13,634 bases of DNA, taken from assembly GCA_000431975.1 (NCBI GenBank), contig HF988438.1, positions 1 to 13,634 of the forward strand, given 5' to 3'. Positions 1 to 6,154 of the stretch are shown here, piece after piece. The stretch's first letter is position 1; each line of letters opens with the position of its first letter. Made by a program: the position numbers and the translations under genes. The stretch comes from Prevotella sp. CAG:924 (GTDB lineage: Bacteria; Bacteroidota; Bacteroidia; Bacteroidales; Bacteroidaceae). The notes beneath the pieces are model-generated. The model was not told the DNA's origin. It made no database searches and worked only from the letters and a program-made list of their open reading frames with translations.

Positions 1-1
1 G

Positions 2-1675
2 GGGTGGACGCCGGCTACCGCCTGGACCGCCGGCCATCCCGTCAGGATCGCCACCGACAGCCCTCTGAGCAAGAACAATCCCCACTATGCCGTGATGGAA
101 CGCGACACCTTATATAATAGCGGGTGGGACGGCATCACCGACCGCGGCGGCCTCTACGATTTCTCCTTCTACGCCCGTCCTGCCGACGGCGGCAAGAACC
201 AGGTAGAGGTAGCCCTCGTGGCCGGCGACGGCACTGTGCTCGCCTCCGAGAAGCTCAAGATCGACCAGCCCGGATGGGCACGCTACTCCGTACAGCTCAA
301 CACCGACTTCAAGAAGCGGGCCGGCGTATATAAGGACTGCCGGCTGCGTCTCGTCGCCAGGAAGGACGGCGCCCTCCACGTCGACATGATCTCCCTCTTC
401 CCCCACGACACCTATAAGGGGCACGGCCTGCGCCGCGACCTTGCCGAGGCCATCGCTGCCCTCCATCCCAAGTTCCTCCGGTTCCCCGGAGGGTGCATGA
501 GCCACGGTCAGGGACTGGGCAACATCTACCGCTGGACAGAGACGGTAGGACCCTGGCAGGACCGCAAGCCCGCCATGAACATCTGGGGCTACCACCAGAC
601 CCGCGGACTGGGCTTCTACGAGTATTTCCAGTTCTGTGAGGACATCGGCGCCGAGCCGCTCCCCGTGCTGGCGGCCGGCGTGCCCTGCCAGAACTCGGCA
701 GCCGACAAGGATGGCTATGCCGGCCAGCAGGGCGGCATCCCCATGGCCGACATGCCCGCCTACTGCGACGAGATCCTCCATCTCATTGAGTGGGCCAACG
801 GCGATCCCGCCACATCTCCCTGGGCGAAGATGCGCGCCGATGCCGGTCATCCCGCACCCTTCAACCTTAAATATATAGGTATAGGCAACGAGGATATCAT
901 CTCCACCGCCTTTGAAGAGCGCTACGAGATGATCCTCAAGGCCATCCATGCCAAGTATCCCGACATCAAGGTATGCGGAACGGCCGGCCCGTTCCACTAT
1001 CCCTCCGCCGACTACATCGAAGGCTGGAAGTGGGCCCATGCTCATAAGGACCTCCTCCAGATGGTCGATGAGCACTACTACGAGTCGCCCGGATGGTTCC
1101 TCCATCACCAGGACTACTACGACCACTACCGGCGCGACGCACAGAAAGTCTATGTGGGCGAATATGCCTCCCGGGACCGCACTGTCGAGAACGCGCTCGC
1201 CGAGGCTATCCATCTCTGCTCGCTGGAGCGCAACGGCGATGTCGTCGCCATGGCCAGCTACGCTCCCCTGCTCTGCCGCGAGGGCCATCACAACTGGGAT
1301 CCCGACCTGATCTATTTCGACAGCGACACCATCACGTCACTGACACCCAGCTATGAGACACAGCGTCTGTGGGGCACCAGCGGCGGCGACACCTACATCG
1401 CCTCCCGTCTCAGCCTTCCCGCCGACATCGCCTATCGGGTGGCCGCGTCGGTGGTGACCGACTCGAAGACAGGCACCACCTATCTGAAGATCGTCAACAG
1501 CCTCCCCGCATCGGTCCGTCTGCAGGTCAGCGGCCTCGCCGTCAATGCCGGTTCGGAGGTGGAAGGGTTCTCCGGCAAGCCTGCCGACCGGACCGTGACG
1601 CCCATCCGGTCGACCGTTTCGGGCAATGTCCTCACGCTCCCTCCTTATTCTGTACAGATTGTTACCTTGAGGTAA
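2..1675 (+). CDS. GH51 alpha-L-arabinofuranosidase, 5' end cut off by the window
   Basis: This is the C-terminal 557 residues of a glycoside hydrolase family 51 enzyme, which removes terminal alpha-L-arabinofuranose from arabinan or arabinoxylan. The frame is open from base 2 and the sequence before the GTG/ATG at 92-97 reads as continuing protein (ending HYAV), so the gene starts upstream and the codons at 92 are internal. Counting from base 92, an N-terminal part rich in beta strands is followed by the TIM barrel with FPGG (131-134), IGIGNED with the presumed acid/base Glu267, the DEHYY motif near 326-330, and VGEYA with the presumed nucleophile Glu357. The last 100 residues look like the C-terminal beta-sandwich and end in a run of hydrophobic strands. 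The motif set matches the plant/Bacteroidota-type GH51 branch. The catalytic roles are inferred from family knowledge. The missing N-terminus probably holds a signal peptide. A strong hairpin follows 43 bases after the stop. Confidence 0.88.
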   Translation, partial: GWTPATAWTAGHPVRIATDSPLSKNNPHYAVMERDTLYNSGWDGITDRGGLYDFSFYARPADGGKNQVEVALVAGDGTVLASEKLKIDQPGWARYSVQLNTDFKKRAGVYKDCRLRLVARKDGALHVDMISLFPHDTYKGHGLRRDLAEAIAALHPKFLRFPGGCMSHGQGLGNIYRWTETVGPWQDRKPAMNIWGYHQTRGLGFYEYFQFCEDIGAEPLPVLAAGVPCQNSAADKDGYAGQQGGIPMADMPAYCDEILHLIEWANGDPATSPWAKMRADAGHPAPFNLKYIGIGNEDIISTAFEERYEMILKAIHAKYPDIKVCGTAGPFHYPSADYIEGWKWAHAHKDLLQMVDEHYYESPGWFLHHQDYYDHYRRDAQKVYVGEYASRDRTVENALAEAIHLCSLERNGDVVAMASYAPLLCREGHHNWDPDLIYFDSDTITSLTPSYETQRLWGTSGGDTYIASRLSLPADIAYRVAASVVTDSKTGTTYLKIVNSLPASVRLQVSGLAVNAGSEVEGFSGKPADRTVTPIRSTVSGNVLTLPPYSVQIVTLR

Positions 1676-1717
1676 AAGAGACACCTGCCTTTCAGAAAAC
1701 AGAATTGGCAGTACGCA

Positions 1718-1760
1718 GACGGGCCGTAGAGCAAGTTTTCATCAGCTCTGACGGCCCGTC
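1718..1760 (+). terminator. Terminator-like hairpin after the GH51 gene
   Basis: The arms GACGGGCCGT (1718-1727) and ACGGCCCGTC (1751-1760) pair perfectly. The stem continues inward with AGAGC (1728-1732) and GCTCT (1745-1749), leaving one bulged G at 1750 and a 12-base loop. The stem thus has 15 base pairs. No strict T-run follows, only a T-rich stretch near 1772, so it may act as an RNA-stabilising 3' end as well as a terminator. Confidence 0.6.
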
Positions 1761-1903
1761 CATGTCCAGGCATCTTTATAGGCCCTAGAGGCCCTTTCGT
1801 CTCTCAGATTAGCCGAAACGTCCTTTTCATAACTTAAAAATTGTCTGATTGTTCGGCAAGATTGACCCAAGATGCGTAAAAGTGCTAAAATATGATAATA
1901 AAA

Positions 1904-1935
1904 TTTGCAAATTACAAAGTTTTTGCTTTACTTTG
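1904..1935 (+). promoter_or_regulatory. Bacteroidota-type promoter of the ompA-like gene
   Basis: TTTG at 1904-1907 can serve as the -33 element, and TTACTTTG at 1928-1935 matches the -7 consensus TAnnTTTG except for one base. The spacer is 20 bases. Transcription would start near 1942 and give a leader of about 58 bases that is very AT-rich and has no Shine-Dalgarno sequence. This is usual for strongly expressed Bacteroidota genes. The AT-rich stretch 1829-1903 just upstream could act as an UP-like element. Confidence 0.6.
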
Positions 1936-2000
1936 CATCCGCGAATTAACGCAAGACTATTGTAATCAGGAATAATAAACTATTAATAATTTTAGAGAGT

Positions 2001-3068
2001 ATGAAAAAGTTCTTTACTTTGATTGCTGCCGCTTTACTGGCAGTATCTGCTTCTGCTCAGACCGTAGAGGAAAGCAAGACTTTCGACAACATTTATGTAG
2101 GTATCAATGGTGGTGTCGCTACCAAGATGACGGGACACAGCTGGTTGAAGGGGCTCGATCCTAACGCCGGTCTCCGCATAGGCCGCAACTTCACTCCGGT
2201 ATTCGGTCTGGCCGTTGAGAGCAATGCCTATTTCAGCAATAAGCCTTGGCCTTCTCTGGGCACGGCCGTTCGCTTCCTCAACACCAGCCTCCTCGGTACG
2301 GTGAACCTGAGCAACTGGTTCGGCGGCTACAAGGGTGAGCCCCGTCTGTTTGAGGTAAGCGCTCTGTACGGCCTCGGCTGGGGACACTACTTCGGCAACA
2401 ACGATTTCTACAATACCATCCAGGACAAGAATGTGCTGACCTCCAAGGCCGGTCTGGACTTCGCCTTCAACCTCGGTCAGAAGAAGGCTTGGCAGATCTA
2501 CATCGAGCCGGCTGTGATCTGGGATCTCAACGATCATGGCACAGGCCGTTCCAACAAGATCAAATATGACGTCAACTCCGCTTTCGCACAGCTCAACGTA
2601 GGTGTCATCTATAAGTTCAAGACCTCTAACGGCACACACAACTTCAAGGTTGCCCAGCTGCGCGACCAGAGCGAGATCGACGCGCTCAACGCTCAGATCT
2701 CCGACCTCCGTGACGAGCTGGCCAAGAAGCCTAAGGAGGTGATCAAGGAAGTCGTTAAGGAGGCACCCGTTCAGACACAGGAGGTTCGCGTAGACAATCT
2801 GATCTTCGTCACCTTCGCACAGGGCAAGAGCACGCTGACCAGCGACGCCAAGAAGGCACTCGACAATGTTGCCGCCGGCAAGCACGTACAGATCGTAGGT
2901 ACCGCTTCTCCCGAGGGCTCAAAGGAGATCAACGACAAGATCTCTCAGGCACGTGCCGATGTTGTGGCTGAATACCTCAGAGGCAAGGGTGTCATCATCG
3001 ACGAGGCTACCGGTAAGGGTGTACAGGGTACAACCTCCAACCGTATCGCAGTCGTTTACGTAAAGTAA
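2001..3068 (+). CDS. OmpA-family outer membrane protein
   Basis: The protein has 355 residues. A signal peptide is clear: MKK, then a hydrophobic stretch, then ASA before Gln20, a type I cleavage site. Residues 25-207 form alternating beta strands ending in aromatic residues (NIYVGINGG to GVIYKF), consistent with an eight-stranded outer membrane barrel. Residues 216-262 are a charged, probably coiled-coil linker (SEIDALNAQISDLRDEL, then a KEV/KEA stretch). Residues 264-355 are an OmpA-like C-terminal domain with NDKISQARADVVAEYL, matching the family's NxxLSxxRAxxVxxYL helix. Such proteins anchor the outer membrane to peptidoglycan. The usual peptidoglycan-contacting Asp in the GxTDxxG loop appears as Ser in GTASPEG, while the Arg of the helix (Arg318) is kept. 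The gene is monocistronic, with its own promoter and terminator. The AT-rich leader and regular codon choice suggest high expression. Confidence 0.9.
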   Translation: MKKFFTLIAAALLAVSASAQTVEESKTFDNIYVGINGGVATKMTGHSWLKGLDPNAGLRIGRNFTPVFGLAVESNAYFSNKPWPSLGTAVRFLNTSLLGTVNLSNWFGGYKGEPRLFEVSALYGLGWGHYFGNNDFYNTIQDKNVLTSKAGLDFAFNLGQKKAWQIYIEPAVIWDLNDHGTGRSNKIKYDVNSAFAQLNVGVIYKFKTSNGTHNFKVAQLRDQSEIDALNAQISDLRDELAKKPKEVIKEVVKEAPVQTQEVRVDNLIFVTFAQGKSTLTSDAKKALDNVAAGKHVQIVGTASPEGSKEINDKISQARADVVAEYLRGKGVIIDEATGKGVQGTTSNRIAVVYVK

Positions 3069-3119
3069 AACCCTAAGAAGGATCAGACATGATCCGCATA
3101 TATTAACAAAATCTTTTAC

Positions 3120-3157
3120 TCCCGGTGTTCATCCATTTTGAACACCGGGATTTTTTT
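3120..3157 (+). terminator. Intrinsic terminator of the ompA-like gene
   Basis: TCCCGGTGTTC (3120-3130) pairs perfectly with GAACACCGGGA (3140-3150), giving an 11-bp stem with a nine-base loop. Seven T residues follow at 3151-3157. This is a textbook Rho-independent terminator, 51 bases after the stop codon. Confidence 0.93.
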
Positions 3158-3341
3158 ATTCGGACAAAGACAGCATACGTCCGAGTCGGCCTACCTACCT
3201 GTCGTTGCCTTCCGGCCTTCCAGGCTCATTGCGGAGACCGACCATATATTGACCGCTGCCCCAGCCCTATCGTCCTCCCGACCTGCCTGGAGCCGTCCTG
3301 TGTAAATAACCGTCGATCCTTTTTCTTAACAGCCCTTCTGC

Positions 3342-3360
3342 CCGGATGCCTTGCATCCGG
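3342..3360. repeat. Perfect 8-bp hairpin, REP-like
   Basis: CCGGATGC (3342-3349) and GCATCCGG (3353-3360) are perfect inverted repeats around a three-base loop. There is no T-run on either side, so it is not a typical terminator. Parts of the motif recur nearby: GCATCCGG is seen again at 3944-3951 and 8394-8401. This fits a short dispersed palindrome, but three short matches could also be chance. Confidence 0.4.
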
Positions 3361-3464
3361 TTGCCTGCCGTCTCCTCTTTCGTCCTCTTGCCGCCATCTT
3401 ACCGGATAGGACACATCCGACTTACCGGTGCCCGGAAAAGGAAGCATCAGTGCAAAGGGCTACG

Positions 3465-3496
3465 CACCTAAGTGCATGGAGCATGCCCCCTAGGTG
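3465..3496. repeat. Two-part imperfect hairpin with an overlapping direct repeat
   Basis: The outer arms CACCTA (3465-3470) and TAGGTG (3491-3496) enclose the inner arms GCATG (3474-3478) and CATGC (3482-3486) around the loop GAG. Eleven pairs form with small internal bulges. The same stretch also reads as an imperfect direct repeat of about 21 bases at 22-base offset: CCTAnGTG...CATGCC at 3467-3487 and again at 3489-3509. Function unknown. Confidence 0.4.
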
Positions 3497-3776
3497 ACTC
3501 CAACATGCCATCTTTTCCCGGGATGTACGACAGATCTCCGGAAAAACCACGGATCGGGTACTCCCCCCACAAGAATCGGATATCGTCATCAGATGCCCAC
3601 TGTCCCATCATAACGGCGCATATAATCTCCTGCCCATCCGAATCCGTTGCGTGTCAATATAAATACAGTCCATTTCCTTTCTCTTCCACTTCTCATGATG
3701 CTCTCGTTCCTCCTGTTCCCACCCTTCGTCCCACTTCGCAACAGGCTGACCTCGGAAAGGAATATATAAGAAAAGC

Positions 3777-3893
3777 CCAAGGAGCATAATACTCAATGAC
3801 CAAGGAGCATAATACTCAACGGCCAAGGAGCATAATACTCAATGGCCATTGAGCATAATACTCAACGACCAAGTAGTATATGGCTCCTTGGCC
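3777..3893. repeat. 23-bp tandem repeat array with an inverted terminal copy
   Basis: Four head-to-tail 23-bp units lie at 3777-3799, 3800-3822, 3823-3845 and 3846-3868. All share GAGCATAATACTCAA. Units 1-3 begin CCAAG, while unit 4 begins CCATT. Units end in turn with TGA, CGG, TGG and CGA. Bases 3869-3891 are a degenerate fifth unit in the opposite orientation (about 17 of 23 bases match when reverse-complemented), so the array ends in a head-to-head pair. The unit core is itself an inverted repeat, GAG-CATAATA-CTC, extended to TTGAG/CTCAA in unit 4. The junction of units 3 and 4 makes the perfect 16-bp palindrome CTCAATGGCCATTGAG (3838-3853). No coding potential is seen. It may be a minisatellite within a small non-autonomous element or a protein-binding array. 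Confidence 0.85.
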
Positions 3894-3913
3894 GTATATT
3901 GCATGCTCATTAG

Positions 3914-3936
3914 AATACTCTGATTATCAGAATATT
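3914..3936. repeat. Near-perfect 23-base palindrome
   Basis: AATACTCTGAT (3914-3924) and ATCAGAATATT (3926-3936) are inverted repeats around a single T, with one mismatched pair. It lies 20 bases beyond the 23-bp array and contains the same AATACTC word, so it may be a decayed part of the same element. Confidence 0.5.
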
Positions 3937-4212
3937 ACAGCACGCATCCGGCAGAACCAAAAAAATCAAGCTTTTCTCTCCTGCAAAAGTCGGGCATCTC
4001 CATCGGACATTTCCTGTCCCATCACGATGTCACATGCAGCCCTCAACCCATCTATAACTATTACGTGTAAATAAAAATATAATAAATTCCCCTTTATCAT
4101 CTTCCCTCTCCATGATGCATACTTATCAACACTCGTAACGATAGTATGGAGTAGTATTCTCCAAGTGTGTCTGAAGCAAGTCAGCCTTAGGAGTGATGAT
4201 GCAAACCCAAAA

Positions 4213-4270
4213 ATGAGGTAAACAAGTGGTAGGGACGCATCATGGTACGTCCCCATTTATAATAAGGTAT
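4213..4270. repeat. Imperfect direct repeat, copy 1
   Basis: This 58-base stretch begins ATGAGGTAA and ends AATAAGGTAT. It aligns along its length with 4601-4660. Its core is the hairpin GGGACG (4232-4237) / CGTCCC (4248-4253) around a ten-base loop. Differences from copy 2 are mainly single substitutions plus two small insertions, so both are likely diverged copies of a dispersed palindromic element. Confidence 0.65.
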
Positions 4271-4600
4271 AATGAATATGCATCCTACAACACCTGGATG
4301 GCATGTGACGACGACACCCTTCGGGCAATATGCATCCAATACCCTTCCCCGACTATCAATGCAAATAACAATATGGTCCAAGTCAATTATAATATCTTGA
4401 ATAATAAAACCATACCTTATTGCTCAAAATATTACCCTATACAACTGAACTTCCTCCTTACATCTCCCCATATCAATCAAGTAAAGAAAGACGCATTGCC
4501 TTTGATACGTAATCCTAAAGAAAGCGACATCGGGGGCCAACGACTGTCTTGTAGAATTGGCAAAAATGGCAAGGATTGTATCATTAAGCCCGCCATCCGA

Positions 4601-4676
4601 ATGGGATAAGCAAATAGTAGGAACGCATCACATGGCACGTCCCCATATAATAAAAGGTATCATATAATAAAGGTAT
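4601..4676. repeat. Imperfect direct repeat, copy 2, with an extra tail
   Basis: Bases 4601-4660 match copy 1 (ATGGGATAA at the start, AAAAGGTAT at the end). The core hairpin is GGAACG / CGTCCC with one mismatch. The tail repeats once more: ATATAATAAAAGGTAT is followed by ATATAATAAAGGTAT up to 4676. The two copies lie 388 bases apart and bracket 4271-4600, where no gene is seen. Confidence 0.65.
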
Positions 4677-4680
4677 AAGA

Positions 4681-4715
4681 TATGTCCATCATGCGAGATC
4701 CGGACGGCGGACATA
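4681..4715 (-). terminator. Possible terminator of the DUF6155-like gene
   Basis: TATGTCC (4681-4687) and GGACATA (4709-4715) form a 7-bp stem with a 21-base loop. It starts two bases past the stop codon of the minus-strand gene. Read on the minus strand, a T-rich stretch follows (positions 4680 down to about 4650). The long loop makes this a weak call. Confidence 0.35.
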
Positions 4716-4717
4716 CC

Positions 4718-5230
4718 TTACCTATATTGGTGATAGATATCCATCAGCGAGTCGTAAAATCCCCAACCGCAGTTTTCCACGCTCTGAATCAGACTCTCTA
4801 TCCGCTCGTAATAGTTCAACAGCAGGTTGTTGACGACAATGAAGTGTACGGCCTTCTCAAAGTTGGTTTCCATCGTGGTATAGTATTGCTCCCACATATC
4901 CCCGAACATGACCGTGAACCGGCAGCCCTGTTCAATATAGAAGAGCATCAGATCGGCAACATCCTGCGGATTCGGTTTCAGCTTACGGAAGTCGGATATC
5001 ACCTTTCTGCATTTGGCAAACGAGGGGTCCTTAGGACAACCTCGCTGAGGGAAAAACTCATTTCTGATGATGTCCTTGCATTTTTCCAATTCAATGCCAT
5101 CATTGGGGGACAGGCGGAAATCCAAATATTCTTTAGCTTCTTTCCTGGCATCATATAGTTCCAACATGATATCGATCACCTGCTCCTTGGTATGGGCAGA
5201 TAGGAATGTTCTTAATTCTCTTTTTGACAT
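4718..5230 (-). CDS. DUF6155-like protein of unknown function
   Basis: The protein has 170 residues, no signal peptide and no membrane segment, so it is probably cytoplasmic. It begins MSKRELRTFLSAHTKEQ and looks all-helical, with LELYDARKEAKEYLDFRL, then FFPQRGCPK, and DFRKLKPNPQDVADLMLFYIEQGCRFT. This start motif, the 'VKEYLDF-like' helix and the 'ADLMLFYIE' helix resemble the DUF6155 family, which is common in Bacteroidota and has no assigned function. That assignment is from memory of the family and could not be searched. The start at 5230 is supported by AGGAG two bases before the ATG on the minus strand. It lies 85 bases downstream of the glutaredoxin-like gene on the same strand, so the two may share a transcript, though the gap is long enough for a separate promoter. 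Confidence 0.72.
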   Translation of the reverse strand: MSKRELRTFLSAHTKEQVIDIMLELYDARKEAKEYLDFRLSPNDGIELEKCKDIIRNEFFPQRGCPKDPSFAKCRKVISDFRKLKPNPQDVADLMLFYIEQGCRFTVMFGDMWEQYYTTMETNFEKAVHFIVVNNLLLNYYERIESLIQSVENCGWGFYDSLMDIYHQYR

Positions 5231-5253
5231 ACTCCTAGAATTATATGGAACTT

Positions 5254-5266
5254 ATCGTTCTACGAT
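5254..5266 (-). other. Small hairpin upstream of the DUF6155-like gene
   Basis: ATCGT (5254-5258) and ACGAT (5262-5266) form a 5-bp inverted repeat around a three-base loop. It sits 24 bases upstream of the start codon, in the gap between the two minus-strand genes. It could be an operator or an RNA processing hairpin, but it is short enough to be chance. Confidence 0.2.
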
Positions 5267-5315
5267 GATCAAAATCCGAATCCATGCAAGACGGAGCCGG
5301 GAGAGAACGGACGGA

Positions 5316-5618
5316 TCAGCATCCGGTGCCGTCAATGCTGCACGACGGTGCCTGCTCTTCCTTTACCGGCGGCTGTAACCCGGCCTCGACAGGACGGAAG
5401 GTGACCGTGCCGTCTTCGAGCAGGAAACACGGAATGCCTACGGAGCCGACACGCTTCATCACATCGAAAGCGCGATTGTTGTCGCGCAGGCGCAAGAACT
5501 CCTTCAGGTTTCTTACGTGCTCGCCGATATCGATCACCTCGTATTTGTCGTTTCCCTTGACCTGCTCCTTAACGGCGGTGCAGTCAGGGCATGTACTCAT
5601 TACATAAATCTTAATCAT
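5316..5618 (-). CDS. Glutaredoxin-like thiol-disulfide protein
   Basis: A 100-residue protein of the thioredoxin fold. MIKIYVMSTCPDC places a CPDC active site (Cys10, Cys13) at the end of the first strand, as in glutaredoxins. The cis-proline motif follows as GIPCF (Pro63), then LLEDG and a final helix. The role would be reduction of disulfides or mixed disulfides in the cytoplasm. The start at 5618 is chosen because the family fold begins right there; the frame stays open upstream for another 62 codons, but those residues do not look like protein and lie upstream of the predicted promoter. Odd points are a Cys next to the cis-proline (Cys64) and two more at the C-terminus (Cys93 and the last residue, Cys100). 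A good -7 element lies 55 bases upstream. Confidence 0.82.
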   Translation of the reverse strand: MIKIYVMSTCPDCTAVKEQVKGNDKYEVIDIGEHVRNLKEFLRLRDNNRAFDVMKRVGSVGIPCFLLEDGTVTFRPVEAGLQPPVKEEQAPSCSIDGTGC

Positions 5619-5653
5619 AATACAAATATTTTTAATACAACGAAAATAGGGAA

Positions 5654-5680
5654 TGACGCATAACGTCAATGACAAAGTTA
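5654..5680 (-). promoter_or_regulatory. -7 element and possible operator of the glutaredoxin-like gene
   Basis: On the minus strand, TAACTTTG (5680 down to 5673) matches the Bacteroidota -7 consensus TAnnTTTG exactly. No clear -33 TTG was found at the usual distance. Just downstream lies the inverted repeat TGACG-N5-CGTCA (5654-5668), which would overlap the transcription start and is placed like a repressor site. The promoter call is moderate; the operator is an inference from position and symmetry. Confidence 0.5.
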
Positions 5681-6010
5681 CGCAAAAATTGCGGATATAC
5701 ATCTCGATAACGGCAAGAAAATGACCGGTGCGGAAGAGAAACCAGACTGCGCCGGCTATCGGACGACCTTCCATGCCAACGAATGATAGAAAAACGACAG
5801 ACAATTACGGTATCTTCATTGCATGATGGCGAACCAAACCCCAACCGGTTAGGGGCTTGAAGAATTTCGTGTCCTTGCCGGACACTCAGACTGCCCTCTT
5901 TGTCGAAGGCGCAGCGGGCTGTGGCAGAAAGAAATGACAGACGGAATGCAGGCTGGAAGATGGAAGATCTGTCGGACAAGCCCATAAAATAATATTAAAA
6001 TAGATACTTG
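5681..6010. other. Intergenic gap between divergent promoters, no gene seen
   Basis: About 330 bases between the minus-strand glutaredoxin promoter and the plus-strand hydrolase promoter. Open frames here have no recognisable protein features and no plausible start context. No tRNA, repeat or strong hairpin was found. It may be a decayed gene or long regulatory DNA. Confidence 0.4.
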
Positions 6011-6087
6011 CGGTCGAAGGACCGATTGGAGGTTTAGGTTAATTTTGTAACTTTGTGAATCGGGAGGCCCTCACCGCCAGACCTCCC
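6011..6087 (+). promoter_or_regulatory. Promoter and leader hairpin of the hydrolase operon
   Basis: TTG at 6026-6028, a 19-base spacer and TAACTTTG at 6048-6055 form a near-ideal Bacteroidota promoter. Transcription would start near 6061. The inverted repeat CGGTC-GAAG-GACCG (6011-6024) abuts the -33 element and could be an operator. GGGAGG (6062-6067) pairs with CCTCCC (6082-6087), so the mRNA may begin with a hairpin. The promoter is well supported; the other two are suggestions. Confidence 0.65.
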
Positions 6088-6154
6088 ATGACACGTTGAC
6101 GCGCATGGCTGCCACCGCACCATGGAACGGCAGAAAGATCCGGCAGACAGAAAA

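Larger units (their letters stand above)
3158..4680. other. Repeat-rich intergenic region without a convincing gene
   Basis: About 1.5 kb lies between the ompA terminator and the 3' end of the DUF6155-like gene. Open frames here are short, start at odd positions and have low-complexity or implausible protein composition, so none is called. The DNA is more AT-rich than the neighbouring genes, mainly after 3640. It holds the separately listed hairpins at 3342-3360 and 3465-3496, the 23-bp tandem array at 3777-3893, the near-palindrome at 3914-3936 and the direct repeats at 4213-4270 and 4601-4676. No clear TAnnTTTG promoter facing into the region was noticed. It may be a decayed or non-autonomous mobile element, or hold an unrecognised RNA. 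Confidence 0.6.

Noticed and set aside
92..97. GTG/ATG at 92 as the start of the GH51 gene
   Set aside because: The frame is open to the window edge and the preceding residues read as normal protein; the gene is simply cut by the window.
1788..1803. GAGGCCCTTTCGTCTC matches a stretch I recall from common pUC cloning vectors, suggesting contamination
   Set aside because: The match ends after 16 bases and both flanks differ from the vector as I recall it; the surrounding DNA is a normal Bacteroidota intergenic region. Most likely chance.
1812..1857. GCCGAA...TTCGGC inverted repeat upstream of ompA as an operator
   Set aside because: Six-base arms 34 bases apart are easily found by chance in this much sequence.
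3125..3409. 94-codon open frame after the ompA terminator
   Set aside because: It starts with GTG inside the terminator hairpin, has no recognisable domain, and shows unnatural composition rich in Cys, Pro and Ser.
3777..3868. CRISPR array
   Set aside because: The 23-bp units are directly adjacent with no spacers, only four exist in direct orientation, and no cas genes are nearby.
4226..4609. 127-codon plus-strand open frame in the repeat region
   Set aside because: It begins inside a repeat, has an Asn- and Tyr-rich low-complexity composition and no family resemblance; it is more likely non-coding AT-rich DNA.
5619..5804. Longer N-terminus for the glutaredoxin-like protein
   Set aside because: The added 62 residues are not protein-like and would lie upstream of the predicted -7 element; the fold begins at 5618.
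5632..5985. 117-codon minus-strand frame between the divergent promoters
   Set aside because: It overlaps the -7 element and has no motif or credible start signal.
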